Made by a program: the position numbers and the translations under genes | The notes under the pieces: generated by a model | What the model saw: the letters and a program-made list of their open reading frames with translations, nothing else | Told to the model about the DNA's origin: nothing | The model's database searches: none | From: Neorhizobium sp. UBA3556 | Lineage (GTDB): Bacteria; Pseudomonadota; Alphaproteobacteria; Rhizobiales; Rhizobiaceae | Direction of reading: 5' to 3' | DNA length: 64,000 nucleotides | NCBI GenBank assembly: GCA_002376235.1 | Contig: DFNX01000016.1 | Span: forward strand, 992,001 to 1,056,000 | In this document: positions 42,287 to 50,987 of the stretch, one piece after another | Numbering within the stretch: position 1 is the first letter of the stretch | How the letters are laid out: the number at the start of each line of letters is the position of its first letter

Positions 42287-45200
42287 ACTTCTCCGCCTGG
42301 TCCATCCGCAATCCGATCGCTCCCCTGCTCGCCTTCGGCCTGCTGCTCTATGTCGGCCTGCAATCCTTCTTTGCCCTGCCGATCACCCGTTTCCCGAATA
42401 TCGATGTTCCCGTCGTCTCCGTAACGGTAGTTCAGAGCGGCGCTTCCCCGGCCGAACTCGAGATGCAGGTGACGAAGGAAATCGAAGATGCCGTCGCCTC
42501 GATCAGCGGCATCGACGAGATCCAGTCGACGGTCACCGATGGCCAGTCGCAGACCGTCATCGTCTTCCGCATCGAAAAGCCGACCGAAGAGGCCGTTCAG
42601 GACACAAAAGACCAGATCGACAAGATCCGCAGCGATCTGCCCGCCGGCATCGAAGAGCCGATCGTCACCAAGGTCGATGTCGAAGGACAGGCGATCCAGA
42701 CTTTTGCCGTCTCGTCGCCGAACATGACGCTGGAGGAACTCTCCTGGTTCGTCGATGACACGATCACCCGTGACCTGCAGGGCAAGCCCGGCATCGGTCG
42801 TATCGACCGCTACGGCGGTTCGGACCGTGAAGTGCGCGTCGCGCTTAACCCGGCCAAACTCGATGCCTATGGCATTACCGCGGCCGACGTGAACACCCAG
42901 ATCAAGGGAACCAATGTCGATCTTGGTTCCGGCCGCGGCCAGGTGGCGGGCAACGAGCAGACGATCCGCACGCTTGGCGACGCCCGCAATGTCCAGCAGC
43001 TTGCCGACACCAATATCGCGCTCTCCAACGGCCGCTTCGTGAAATTGTCCGAGCTCGGCCGCGTGACCGATACCTATGAGGAGCAGAAGTCCTTCTCGCG
43101 CTTCAATGGCACGCCATCGGTCACCTTCGCCGTATTCCGCGCCAAGGGAGCAAGTGAAGTCTCGGTGGCGGAGACCGTGGCCGAGGAGCTGGACGGCATC
43201 CGCAAGGCGCATCCCGACGTCGCGATCGAAATGGTCGATGACTCGGTCTATTTCACCTACGGAAATTACGAGGCAGCACTTCACACGCTGGTGGAAGGTT
43301 CGATCCTCGCCGTCATCGTCGTCTTCCTCTTCCTGCGCAACTGGCGCGCAACCCTGATTGCCGCCGTCGCTCTTCCCCTGTCCGCCATCCCGACTTTCTG
43401 GATCATGGACATGATGGGGTTCTCGCTGAACCTCGTCTCGTTCCTGGCGCTGACGCTCGCGACCGGCATCCTCGTCGATGACGCGATCGTCGAGATCGAG
43501 AACATTGCCCGCCATATCAAGATGGGCAAGACACCCTATCGGGCATCGCTGGAAGCCGCCGACGAAATCGGCCTGGCGGTGATTGCCACCAGCTTCACCA
43601 TCATCGCCGTCTTCGTACCCGTCTCCTTCATGCCGGGCATTGCGGGCCAGTATTTCATCCAGTTCGGCCTGACTGTCGCCTTCTCCGTCTTCTTCTCACT
43701 CGCGGTCGCGCGCCTCATCACGCCGCTGATGGCAGCCTATCTGATGCGCGCCGAGGATGGCCGGGAGGATGACCACCACGACAATGACGGAAGGCTGATG
43801 AAGGCCTATACCCGCGTTGTCACCGCAACGACGCGCAAATGGTACTGGCGTTACGCAACCATGGTCGCAGCCTTTGCCTTTCTGGGCGGTTCGCTGTTCC
43901 TTCTGAGCAAGGTACCGGGCAGCTTCCTGCCGCCGGATGACAGTTCCCGTGTCGTCCTGTCGCTTGAACTGCCGCCGAACGCGACGCTTGAAGAGACGGA
44001 TACGGTCTCGACCAGCGTCTATGATGCGGTAAAGGATATCGATGGTGTCGAAAGTGTCTTCACCCTTGGCGGCGCATCGCCCAAGGGCGATCTCGAACTG
44101 CGCCGCGCGACCGTCCGCATCATCCTGCAGAATATCGACCATTCGCTGCTCAAGACGCTGGTCAACAAGGGCCTCGGCTCGATCCCGCTGATCGGCGACC
44201 TCATGCCGAAACTGCCCGAACATGGCCGAACACGCCCGCAATGGGATGTCGAAAAGGATATTTTCGCAGCCGTCCGCTCGATCCCCGACGTTCGCATCTC
44301 CAAGGTCAACGACCGCGCCGAACGCGAACTGTCGTTCAACTTCCTCTCCTCCAACGAGGACGACCTGAACGACGCTGTCAGCCTGCTGGAATCGCGACTG
44401 CGCGCATCTCCGATCCTGGTGAATGTCTCGTCGGAAGGCGCCCTGCCCCGGCCGGAACTGCAGATCCGTCCACGCATGGCGGAAGCCTCGCGCCTCGGCA
44501 TCACCCCGCAGCAGATTTCCGAAACCGTGCGCGTCGCAACCATCGGCGATATCGACGCCAACCTTGCAAAGATCTCGCTCGACAGCCGCCAGATTCCGAT
44601 CCGTGTGCAGACCTCGCTCGACACGCGCCGCGACCTGCAGTCGATCCGCAACCTCAAGGTCAAGACATCTTCGGGCACGATGGTGCCGCTCTACAGCGTT
44701 GCCGATATCGACTATTCGGAGGGACCAAGCTCAATCAAGCGCAACGACCGCAACCGCGTCGTGGCCATCGGCTCCGACGTGCCCTTCGGCACGGCGCTGG
44801 ACACCTCGACTGCAGAGTTCAAGCGCATCGTCGACGAAACCAAACTACCGCCGACGGTGCGGCTGGCGGAAAGCGGTGACGCCAAGGTTCAGGCGGAAAT
44901 GCAGCAGAGCTTCGGCAATGCCATGCTGATGGGCCTGATGCTGGTTCTCGTCGTGCTGATCCTGCTGTTCAAGGATGTCATCCAGCCCTTCACCATTCTC
45001 TTCTCGCTGCCGCTCGCCATCGGCGGCGTGGCGGTGGCGCTGATCGCAACGCAGAACGCGCTCTCCATGCCCGTCCTGATCGGCATCCTGATGCTGATGG
45101 GCATCGTGACGAAGAACGCCATCCTGCTCGTCGATTTCGCCATCGAGATGAAGCGGCACGGACTGGAACGGGTTCACGCCATGGTCGAAGCCGGCCGCAA

Positions 45201-45621
45201 GCGTGCAAGACCGATCATCATGACCTCGATCGCCATGTCGGCCGGCATGCTGCCGTCTGCCATGGGCGTCGGCGAAGGCGGCTCCTTCCGCGCGCCGATG
45301 GCGATCGCGGTCATCGGCGGCATCATCGTCTCGACCGTGCTGTCGCTGCTCGTCGTTCCGTCCTTTTTCCTCATCATGGACGATCTGTCGCGTCTGCTCG
45401 GGCGGTTGTTCGGCCGCTTCGTCGGCAAGAAGGAAGAAGAGGACCTCATGTCTTCGGAAGAAGTCGCCCATCAGACCCGGCAAAATCGTCGCAGCCTGTC
45501 GGAGCTTGAAGAACGGCTGGATCGTCTGGAAAACAACGAAAAATCAACAGCTTCAGGCGCAAATCCAGGGGCACAGGTCGGCCAGCGTGTCCTCCGGCTG
45601 CCGCCAATGGCGGCCGAGTGA
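42283..45621 (+). CDS. RND efflux transporter permease (HAE1/AcrB-like)
   Basis: Inner-membrane pump of 1112 residues with twelve TM helices and two large periplasmic loops. The N-terminus FSAWSIRNPIAPLLAFGLLL and PNIDVPVVSVTVVQSGASPAELE are family-typical. The TM4 motif LATGILVDDAIVEIENIARH carries the proton-relay Asp pair. GILMLMGIVTKNAILLVDFAIEM in TM10-11 carries the essential Lys. The last 60 or so residues form a charged coiled-coil tail (RRSLSELEERLDRLENNEKS), an unusual addition. The operon encodes no outer-membrane factor, so TolC is probably shared. Confidence 0.95.
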   Translation: MNFSAWSIRNPIAPLLAFGLLLYVGLQSFFALPITRFPNIDVPVVSVTVVQSGASPAELEMQVTKEIEDAVASISGIDEIQSTVTDGQSQTVIVFRIEKPTEEAVQDTKDQIDKIRSDLPAGIEEPIVTKVDVEGQAIQTFAVSSPNMTLEELSWFVDDTITRDLQGKPGIGRIDRYGGSDREVRVALNPAKLDAYGITAADVNTQIKGTNVDLGSGRGQVAGNEQTIRTLGDARNVQQLADTNIALSNGRFVKLSELGRVTDTYEEQKSFSRFNGTPSVTFAVFRAKGASEVSVAETVAEELDGIRKAHPDVAIEMVDDSVYFTYGNYEAALHTLVEGSILAVIVVFLFLRNWRATLIAAVALPLSAIPTFWIMDMMGFSLNLVSFLALTLATGILVDDAIVEIENIARHIKMGKTPYRASLEAADEIGLAVIATSFTIIAVFVPVSFMPGIAGQYFIQFGLTVAFSVFFSLAVARLITPLMAAYLMRAEDGREDDHHDNDGRLMKAYTRVVTATTRKWYWRYATMVAAFAFLGGSLFLLSKVPGSFLPPDDSSRVVLSLELPPNATLEETDTVSTSVYDAVKDIDGVESVFTLGGASPKGDLELRRATVRIILQNIDHSLLKTLVNKGLGSIPLIGDLMPKLPEHGRTRPQWDVEKDIFAAVRSIPDVRISKVNDRAERELSFNFLSSNEDDLNDAVSLLESRLRASPILVNVSSEGALPRPELQIRPRMAEASRLGITPQQISETVRVATIGDIDANLAKISLDSRQIPIRVQTSLDTRRDLQSIRNLKVKTSSGTMVPLYSVADIDYSEGPSSIKRNDRNRVVAIGSDVPFGTALDTSTAEFKRIVDETKLPPTVRLAESGDAKVQAEMQQSFGNAMLMGLMLVLVVLILLFKDVIQPFTILFSLPLAIGGVAVALIATQNALSMPVLIGILMLMGIVTKNAILLVDFAIEMKRHGLERVHAMVEAGRKRARPIIMTSIAMSAGMLPSAMGVGEGGSFRAPMAIAVIGGIIVSTVLSLLVVPSFFLIMDDLSRLLGRLFGRFVGKKEEEDLMSSEEVAHQTRQNRRSLSELEERLDRLENNEKSTASGANPGAQVGQRVLRLPPMAAE

Positions 45622-45683
45622 CCAACTCGGACGCCAATCTTCCACGTCCGATTGTCGGACAACCATCCAAATTGTGGTCTTGA

Positions 45684-45697
45684 TTGATCGGTATCAA
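45684..45697. promoter_or_regulatory. Perfect anaerobox (FNR/FixK-type site)
   Basis: TTGAT-CGGT-ATCAA is a perfect match to the TTGAT-N4-ATCAA consensus of FNR, FixK and NnrR-type regulators. It lies 76 bp before the start of the Crp/Fnr-family gene. It suggests oxygen- or NO-linked control, possibly autoregulation. Confidence 0.75.
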
Positions 45698-45772
45698 ATC
45701 CCTCCTCTCCTCACGCGCTATCTTTGCCTTCAAGGATTTGGCGATATTCGCAAAAAGGGAAGAGTGAGCGAG

Positions 45773-46456
45773 ATGAACAGCAGTCTGAAACTCAGCAATC
45801 GGGACCGGGCAGTGCTCATGAAAGCACCGTTTCTGGCGGGGCTGGGCAACAGTGCCCTTGTCCGGCTGATGTCCATGATGACGATCAGCACGCTACCGGC
45901 CCGCAAGTTTGTGATGCGCGAAGGCGAAACCGCCGACGCCTTCTATTGCGTGCTGAACGGTTATGTCCGGCTTTTCCGGCTAAGCCGCGAAGGCCGTGAA
46001 GCCGACATCATGGTTTGCGCTCCCGGTGAGACATTTGCCGAGCATCTGCTCTTCAGCAACGATGTCTACAGCTGCAACGCACAGACGGCGGAACCCGCAA
46101 CGCTCGCCCGCTTCGACATGCAGGCCGTGCGCGACCTCGCCCAGCAGGATCCGGAAATCGCCAAGGCGCTGATCTCCGCCATCTCCCGGCATCTGGTCGG
46201 CACGATGGACTGCATCGCCAACGACCGGCTCTTCACCGCACCGCAGCGTGTGGCCAACTACATCCTCAGCCGCTGCCCGGCTGACGGGAGTTCGGCTTCC
46301 ATCCGCCTGCCGTTCCAGAAAAGCCTGCTTGCCGGCATGCTTGGCCTCGCGCCGGAAGCGCTCTCCCGCGCCTTCTCCAGCCTGCGCCGCGTCGGCGTAA
46401 CTGTCAGAGGTCGCATCATTCAGGTAGGCGACGTTCAGGCACTCCGGAACATCTAG
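45773..46456 (+). CDS. Crp/Fnr-family transcriptional regulator
   Basis: Regulator of about 227 residues; ATG 45773 and GTG 45764 (three residues longer) are both possible. The cyclic-nucleotide-binding-like domain (KFVMREGETADAFYCVLNGYVRLFR) lacks the N-terminal Cys cluster of FNR, so it is not an O2-sensing [4Fe-4S] protein of that kind. The HTH (LAGMLGLAPEALSRAFSSLRRVG) keeps the E--SR recognition-helix residues that read TTGAT half-sites. This is consistent with the DNR/NnrR or FixK-like groups and with the anaerobox upstream. Target genes are not identified. Confidence 0.88.
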   Translation: MNSSLKLSNRDRAVLMKAPFLAGLGNSALVRLMSMMTISTLPARKFVMREGETADAFYCVLNGYVRLFRLSREGREADIMVCAPGETFAEHLLFSNDVYSCNAQTAEPATLARFDMQAVRDLAQQDPEIAKALISAISRHLVGTMDCIANDRLFTAPQRVANYILSRCPADGSSASIRLPFQKSLLAGMLGLAPEALSRAFSSLRRVGVTVRGRIIQVGDVQALRNI

Positions 46457-46492
46457 GCTCGAAGGCGCGCGAGACGACGCAGCCTTCGCAGC

Positions 46493-46560
46493 GGCCTGTT
46501 GCCACAGGGGTGTCCGGCGACAGGCCAGGCCGGCGGGTCATTAGACCGCCGGCCTTTTTT
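46493..46560. terminator. Tandem hairpins ending the Crp/Fnr gene, convergent with ureG
   Basis: An 11-bp stem GGCCTGTTGCC/GGCGACAGGCC (46493-46526, one T-G pair) is followed at once by AGGCCGGCGG/CCGCCGGCCT (46527-46555) and TTTTTT. The second is a classical terminator. The first is an extra structured element of unknown role. Confidence 0.8.
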
Positions 46561-46596
46561 ATGTCCCTTCTATAAGGAGAAGACGCCGGGCAGGCC

Positions 46597-47208
46597 TTAA
46601 AGCCCGCCCTGCCGTTTCAGAAATTCGACGATATGGCCGACGCCCTCGCCGCGCTTCAGATCGGTGAACACATGTGGCTTCATTTCACGCATACGCGCGG
46701 CATCCCTGTCCATCACATCCATATCGACGCCGACATAGGGCGCCAGATCCTTCTTGTTGATGACAAGCAGATCCGAACGGGTAATACCCGGCCCGCCCTT
46801 GCGCGGAATTTCCTCCCCCTGGCAGGTGGAGATGACATAGATCGTGATATCCGCGAGATCCGGTGAAAAGGTCGCTGCGAGATTGTCTCCACCCGACTCG
46901 ATGAACACGACATCGAGATCCGGAAACTGCTCGTTCAAGCCCGCGATCGCCTGCAGATTGATCGTCGCATCCTCGCGGATCGCCGTATGCGGACACCCGC
47001 CCGTCTCGACCCCGACGATGCGATCCGAAGACAAGGCCTGCATGCGCACCAGCGCATCGGCATCTTCCTTGGTGTAGATGTCGTTTGTAACCACCGCGAC
47101 GGAGAATTCGTCCCGCATCGCCTTGCACAGCTTTTCCGTCAGATGCGTCTTGCCTGACCCGACCGGCCCGCCAATGCCGACACGAAGAGGACCGTTTGCC
47201 GATTTCAT
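46597..47208 (-). CDS. ureG: Urease accessory GTPase UreG
   Basis: SIMIBI-class GTPase of 203 residues. The P-loop GGPVGSGKTH (13-22), VVTNDIYTKEDA, the metal-binding CPH in VETGGCPHTAIREDA, FIESGGDNLAATFSPDLAD and the guanine-specificity NKKD in LLVINKKDLAP are present. It couples GTP hydrolysis to nickel insertion into urease with UreE, UreF and UreD. It is the last gene of the minus-strand accessory block; ureF lies 520 bp upstream, separated by a small plus-strand gene. Confidence 0.97.
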   Translation of the reverse strand: MKSANGPLRVGIGGPVGSGKTHLTEKLCKAMRDEFSVAVVTNDIYTKEDADALVRMQALSSDRIVGVETGGCPHTAIREDATINLQAIAGLNEQFPDLDVVFIESGGDNLAATFSPDLADITIYVISTCQGEEIPRKGGPGITRSDLLVINKKDLAPYVGVDMDVMDRDAARMREMKPHVFTDLKRGEGVGHIVEFLKRQGGL

Positions 47209-47496
47209 GAAATGCCCTTTCAGTATGACAAAACGACAATAATCGGCGGGATGATCGACGCAATCGGAATTTGCCCCTCACATTCCGTGAATGCATGCCC
47301 TGCTATTCACGCATTTTCTGCATCGGAAAAGTAAATTGTAATTCGGATTTCACGGATTAAGTATATCTTCAGATATCTGTAGAAAACGCGCCATTTAAAT
47401 TGTGACGGAGCGGCACCACCGTCATAATACGTATTGTAGTTGCATCCTAATATCGCATGCTGAGACAGACCTGAACTGGGAAACGGGGAAATCAGA

Positions 47497-47688
47497 ATGG
47501 ATTATCAACCGATTGCATCCACATCCGAAGTATTGGAAAAACAACTCGACTGCCAGAAGGCAGCGGAGGCGGCACTTTCCAGCATGCTGAAAATGCTGGA
47601 ATCCTATGGTTTTGACCGCACGGAAATGCTTCTGTCGCTGGCAGATGCAATCGACGACGAAATCCTCCTCATCGCACAGGATGACTGA
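47497..47688 (+). CDS. Small helical hypothetical protein
   Basis: Protein of 63 residues (MDYQPIASTSEVLEKQL) with GGGGAA about 7 nt before ATG. It is acidic and predicted all-helical (AAEAALSSMLKMLESYGFDRTEMLLSLADAIDDEILLI), with no signal peptide. It lies between ureF and ureG on the opposite strand in a locally AT-rich stretch (47220-47500), so it is not part of the urease operon. The function is unknown. Confidence 0.6.
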   Translation: MDYQPIASTSEVLEKQLDCQKAAEAALSSMLKMLESYGFDRTEMLLSLADAIDDEILLIAQDD

Positions 47689-47727
47689 ACCATACCGGCA
47701 ATAGATGGATGATGCATTTCCGGCGGC

Positions 47728-48441
47728 TCAGGATCGAAACAGCCGGGAATGTTGTGTCTCGTGGCGCAGTGATGCGATCTCGGCCTGCACTGTCGCCCCT
47801 CCGAGGTCACCGAGGCCAGTAGAAGCCGCCCTTTGCGAAAGGTCGTCTATCACCGCTTCAAGTGCTGCAACGATAGCTACACCTTGCGCCTGACCGGCAA
47901 CGCTCAGCCGGATGCCGGCGGAAACGGCCTGTGATACGGCCGCGTGGAGGAATGCTGCTAGCGCCTGCACGCAGGGCACCTCGTGGCTTGCGGCGATTGC
48001 GCCCACGGCCACAGGAAACGGCACATCAGCAGGAAGTCGCTCGAACACCGGATGCGGCCATGCGGAAGCGGCAGTAACGAAAGCCTTGCCGAGCGAAAGC
48101 GTCTCGCTGAAACGCTCCGATGAGCCTGCAAGTGCCAGCCCCAGCGCCGCCGCTTCGCCAAGCGCTTTTGTGTCTTCCGCCTGCCGCCAGGCTTCGGAAA
48201 ACAGCACGGCATCGTTCCACAAGGCCCCGCGGTGAAGCACGGTCGAGAGCCAATCTTCAAGATCACGAGCGTTTCCGACCAGCCCGTCGGCAACAGCCTT
48301 CTCCAGCCCGCCCGACCAGGCAAAACCGCCAATCGGGAAAGCCGGCGAAAGCCACGCCATCAGCCGCAGCAATGCTTTCGTATCCAACCCACCATCCATA
48401 GATTCACTCGCCGCACGCCCGGCCGGTATCAGCTTTTCCAT
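47728..48441 (-). CDS. ureF: Urease accessory protein UreF
   Basis: All-helical accessory protein of 237 residues. The start is taken as ATG 48441 (GTG 48444 directly precedes it; ATG 48399 is an alternative). The N-terminal LLRLMAWLSPAFPIGGFAWSGGLEKAV is the family signature. UreF bridges UreD and UreG in the urease maturation complex and gates GTP hydrolysis. It follows ureE by 12 bp. Confidence 0.95.
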   Translation of the reverse strand: MEKLIPAGRAASESMDGGLDTKALLRLMAWLSPAFPIGGFAWSGGLEKAVADGLVGNARDLEDWLSTVLHRGALWNDAVLFSEAWRQAEDTKALGEAAALGLALAGSSERFSETLSLGKAFVTAASAWPHPVFERLPADVPFPVAVGAIAASHEVPCVQALAAFLHAAVSQAVSAGIRLSVAGQAQGVAIVAALEAVIDDLSQRAASTGLGDLGGATVQAEIASLRHETQHSRLFRS

Positions 48442-48453
48442 CACAGAGCGGGA

Positions 48454-48966
48454 TCAGTCGTGATGATGACCATGATCATGCCCATGATGTTCGTGGGAGT
48501 GCCCATGATCATGAGAGTGCCCGCCGTGGGAGCCGTGGGAATGATAAGCGCCCCGGGCCGGCTGGAACGGTTCCTCGATATCGCTGACGCTGGCGCCCAG
48601 CCCCTGCAACATGGCGCGGATCACATGATCCCGCAGGATCAGGATGCGGCCTTCCTCGATCTGGGCCGAAAGATGCCGGTTGCCGAGATGCCAGGCGAGT
48701 TCGATCAGATGCAGCGTATCGCGCGCCTTCACCTCGAAAAGTTTTTCAGGCGCAGCCTGCACCTCGACCGTATCGCCATTGTCGAGCACAAGCCGGTCGC
48801 CGTGGTGAAAGAGCACCGCCTCTTTCAGATCGAGCATCACCATGTCCCCATTCGACAGATGCAGGAGCTTGCGACGCAGATGCCGCAGGTCATGCGGCAG
48901 GCTGACGGTATCGATCGGCGGATCGGAGATCTCGCCGGCGGGGCGATAGGAATGGATATGCTGCAT
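48454..48966 (-). CDS. ureE: Urease accessory nickel chaperone UreE
   Basis: Protein of 170 residues from ATG 48966 (MQHIHSYRPAGEISD). The N-terminal peptide-binding domain (TVSLPHDLRHLRRKL) and C-terminal metal-binding domain (IELAWHLGNRHL) are complete. The tail is a His-rich run with alternating His, Asp, Gly and Glu over about 28 residues, ending HGHHHD, which stores or delivers nickel. It is upstream of ureF in the same operon. Confidence 0.96.
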   Translation of the reverse strand: MQHIHSYRPAGEISDPPIDTVSLPHDLRHLRRKLLHLSNGDMVMLDLKEAVLFHHGDRLVLDNGDTVEVQAAPEKLFEVKARDTLHLIELAWHLGNRHLSAQIEEGRILILRDHVIRAMLQGLGASVSDIEEPFQPARGAYHSHGSHGGHSHDHGHSHEHHGHDHGHHHD

Positions 48967-49135
48967 GATGGCCTGTCCTGCTGTTGAGCCAACATCATTG
49001 CCAACTGCGGTACCAAGTTCAAGCACAACAATATCTTAAGCCAAAAATCCTCATGTCCCTCAACCATGAGGAAATCTTGAGTTGTAGTATCTAAAAATAT
49101 AAACCTAGGGGCGCATCTTCATCGACGGAGGCAAA

Positions 49136-49654
49136 ATGAGAGCTCCTACCCCAATACCGGCCCCGATACTGGAGCCCAAAGTCCTGCGGCATCTTCAGCC
49201 GGCGATCAATGCCTATTTCGACTTCCGGGAAAACGAGAGCTGTTTCGAGCTTTACGGCATCATCGCGAACTTCGTCTCGGACCTATGTGACGCCTATGAC
49301 AGGGAAATTCTCCTGCTGGTCAGTCAAAAGACGGACAGAAAAACGGTTGATGATTGGGTGTCCTGGTATGTCGAGATTTTCAAGATCATTCAGACCGCAA
49401 CGATTGACAAGCTTGCCGATCATATATCGCGTAAGGAACACTTTGACCTGACGATTAAACACCGGCTTCCATGCGAGTCTGCCAAGAAATATGCAGGCCT
49501 GCTCGGTCGTTTTTATTCCGACGCCTACGACGATTATATGGTGCAGGTGGCCCGGGATCCGCTGTCAAGGAAACATCAGAAGAAGAAACAGAGCCGGACG
49601 TTTGCGGCATATAATTTCGAGTTTATTCCATGTCGATGTGGCGCAGCCCCATGA
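49136..49654 (+). CDS. Unrecognised soluble protein, first gene of a two-gene module
   Basis: Protein of 172 residues (MRAPTPIPAPILEPKVLRHLQPAINAYFDF). I recognise no domain. It is mostly helical, rich in Tyr, Lys and Asp, with a basic C-terminal stretch (SRKHQKKKQSRTFAAYNF) and five Cys including CRC near the end. Codon use is less GC3-biased than in the neighbouring urease genes, suggesting recent acquisition. The start is preceded by GGAGGC, 6 nt from ATG. The next gene, a small membrane protein, overlaps its end by 25 nt. A possible promoter TTGAGT-N15-TATAAA lies near 49078-49105. Confidence 0.65.
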   Translation: MRAPTPIPAPILEPKVLRHLQPAINAYFDFRENESCFELYGIIANFVSDLCDAYDREILLLVSQKTDRKTVDDWVSWYVEIFKIIQTATIDKLADHISRKEHFDLTIKHRLPCESAKKYAGLLGRFYSDAYDDYMVQVARDPLSRKHQKKKQSRTFAAYNFEFIPCRCGAAP

Positions 49655-49977
49655 AGGACGGCAACAAGGAATCGATCAAGGAGCTGCTATCCGCCATCCG
49701 AACGGTCGTCGGAATAGCCCTCTCGACGCTTCTGGTGGCAATAGGCTTGAAAGCCAGAGCCGAATTTCCGATCGGCGGCGGGTTTTTCTATACGTCGTTA
49801 GCTCTGCTCGGACTGTCGGTTATATCGGGAATCTATTTCTTCCTGCTGGCCATATTGAAGATCTATCACGAGGAGGATGAGATAATTTACCTGCGGGATA
49901 TCCGTATAGTATCCCTTGCGACAATCGCGACGTTTATTGGCGGCAATCTTGTTCTGGGATGCGGGCTTCTTTTCTAG
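49630..49977 (+). CDS. Unrecognised small membrane protein, second gene of the module
   Basis: Protein of 115 residues with three TM segments (about 21-41, 51-75 and 92-114). A charged segment KIYHEEDEIIYLRDIR lies between TM2 and TM3. The ATG at 49630 is inside the end of the upstream gene (25-nt overlap), which implies coupled translation. No family is recognised. Its AT content and codon use match the upstream gene and differ from flanking urease and peroxiredoxin genes. A membrane-anchored effector with a soluble partner is one interpretation. Confidence 0.65.
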   Translation: MSMWRSPMKDGNKESIKELLSAIRTVVGIALSTLLVAIGLKARAEFPIGGGFFYTSLALLGLSVISGIYFFLLAILKIYHEEDEIIYLRDIRIVSLATIATFIGGNLVLGCGLLF

Positions 49978-50130
49978 CGTATGTCCGCCTTTCCTCGATA
50001 AGCAAACTGTTTCATCTCATTGTGTCACCGCAACTCCGGGCTCGAAACCGCTTCCCGCTTTTGCCGGGATTGCTCGAACGGGGATCATTCGACAAACCGA
50101 CGTTCCTGGCCGGCAAGATATCCTCAAACA

Positions 50131-50168
50131 AAAAGCCCGACCCTCCATATTCGGAAGGGCCGGGCTTT
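50131..50168 (-). terminator. Terminator of the peroxiredoxin gene
   Basis: On the minus strand, AAAGCCCGG pairs with TCGGGCTTT, extended by inner pairing CCTTCC/GGAGGG, and is followed by TTTG. It lies 25 bp past the peroxiredoxin stop codon. Confidence 0.8.
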
Positions 50169-50192
50169 GAGGACTTCAGACCAGAGAACGCC

Positions 50193-50735
50193 TTATTCGG
50201 CAGCGATCTTCAGGGCCTTGAGGCTTTCAAGAATGTTCTGCGGCGAGGATGCGCCATAAGGGTCAGTCTCGCAATTGTCGGAATAACCTTCTTCCTCGAA
50301 CCACTGCTCAACGACACCATCGTTGACGATCGCGCCATAACGCCAGGAGCGCATGCCGAAGCCGAGATTGTCCTTGGCGACCAGCATGCCCATCTTGCGG
50401 GTGAATTCACCCGAACCGTCCGGAATGACGGTGACGTTTGCAAGGTTCTGGCTCTTCGCCCAGGCATTCATGACGAAAGCGTCGTTGACCGACATGCAGT
50501 AGATGGCATCGATGCCTTCAGCCTGAAAATCAGGGAACAGCTTTTCGAAGTCGGGAAGCTGGAAGGTCGAGCAGGTCGGCGTGAACGCGCCCGGCAGCGA
50601 GAAGAGCACGACGCGCTTGCCGGCAAAATAATCTGCCGAAGTAACGTCCTGCCAGCGGAAGGGGTTCGGGCCGCCAACGGCCTCGTCGCGTACGCGGGTG
50701 CGGAAAGTGACGTGCGGAACCTTTTTGCCCAGCAT
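50193..50735 (-). CDS. Peroxiredoxin (Prx5-type)
   Basis: Thiol peroxidase of 180 residues from ATG 50735, with GGAGG 5 nt upstream (an in-frame start at 50759 is not supported). The active-site stretch FSLPGAFTPTCSTFQLPDFEKL contains the peroxidatic Cys in the PxxxTxxC motif. The family reduces H2O2 and alkyl hydroperoxides with glutaredoxin or thioredoxin. A second Cys lies in YCMSVNDAFVMNAW. It is monocistronic with a terminator, and its presence in the urease region looks coincidental. Confidence 0.93.
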   Translation of the reverse strand: MLGKKVPHVTFRTRVRDEAVGGPNPFRWQDVTSADYFAGKRVVLFSLPGAFTPTCSTFQLPDFEKLFPDFQAEGIDAIYCMSVNDAFVMNAWAKSQNLANVTVIPDGSGEFTRKMGMLVAKDNLGFGMRSWRYGAIVNDGVVEQWFEEEGYSDNCETDPYGASSPQNILESLKALKIAAE

Positions 50736-50987
50736 CAATGCCTCCATGAGAATGAACATTCGCCCCGTCCAGGAGCAGATGAAACGTCTCTAAAATGAAT
50801 TTCGCCGCAGCGCAGCATTCTTCTTGAAAAAATGTCGCACTGCAGGGCAGCTATTCACAGGAAGCAGGGCTACGCCGTGTAGCAGACAGTCAAGCCTGTC
50901 CGCTACACCGGCAAGTCACCGACGCGATCCGCCACGAAAGCGGCCTGCCATGGAGTAAATCCAGCAAACGTGGAAACTCTTTTAGCT

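Noticed and set aside
42226..43515. 429-codon minus-strand open frame
   Set aside because: Antisense to the RND pump gene; composition typical of a shadow frame.
49959..50798. 279-codon plus-strand open frame after the two-gene module
   Set aside because: Mostly antisense to the peroxiredoxin gene and crosses its terminator; it is not a third gene of the module.
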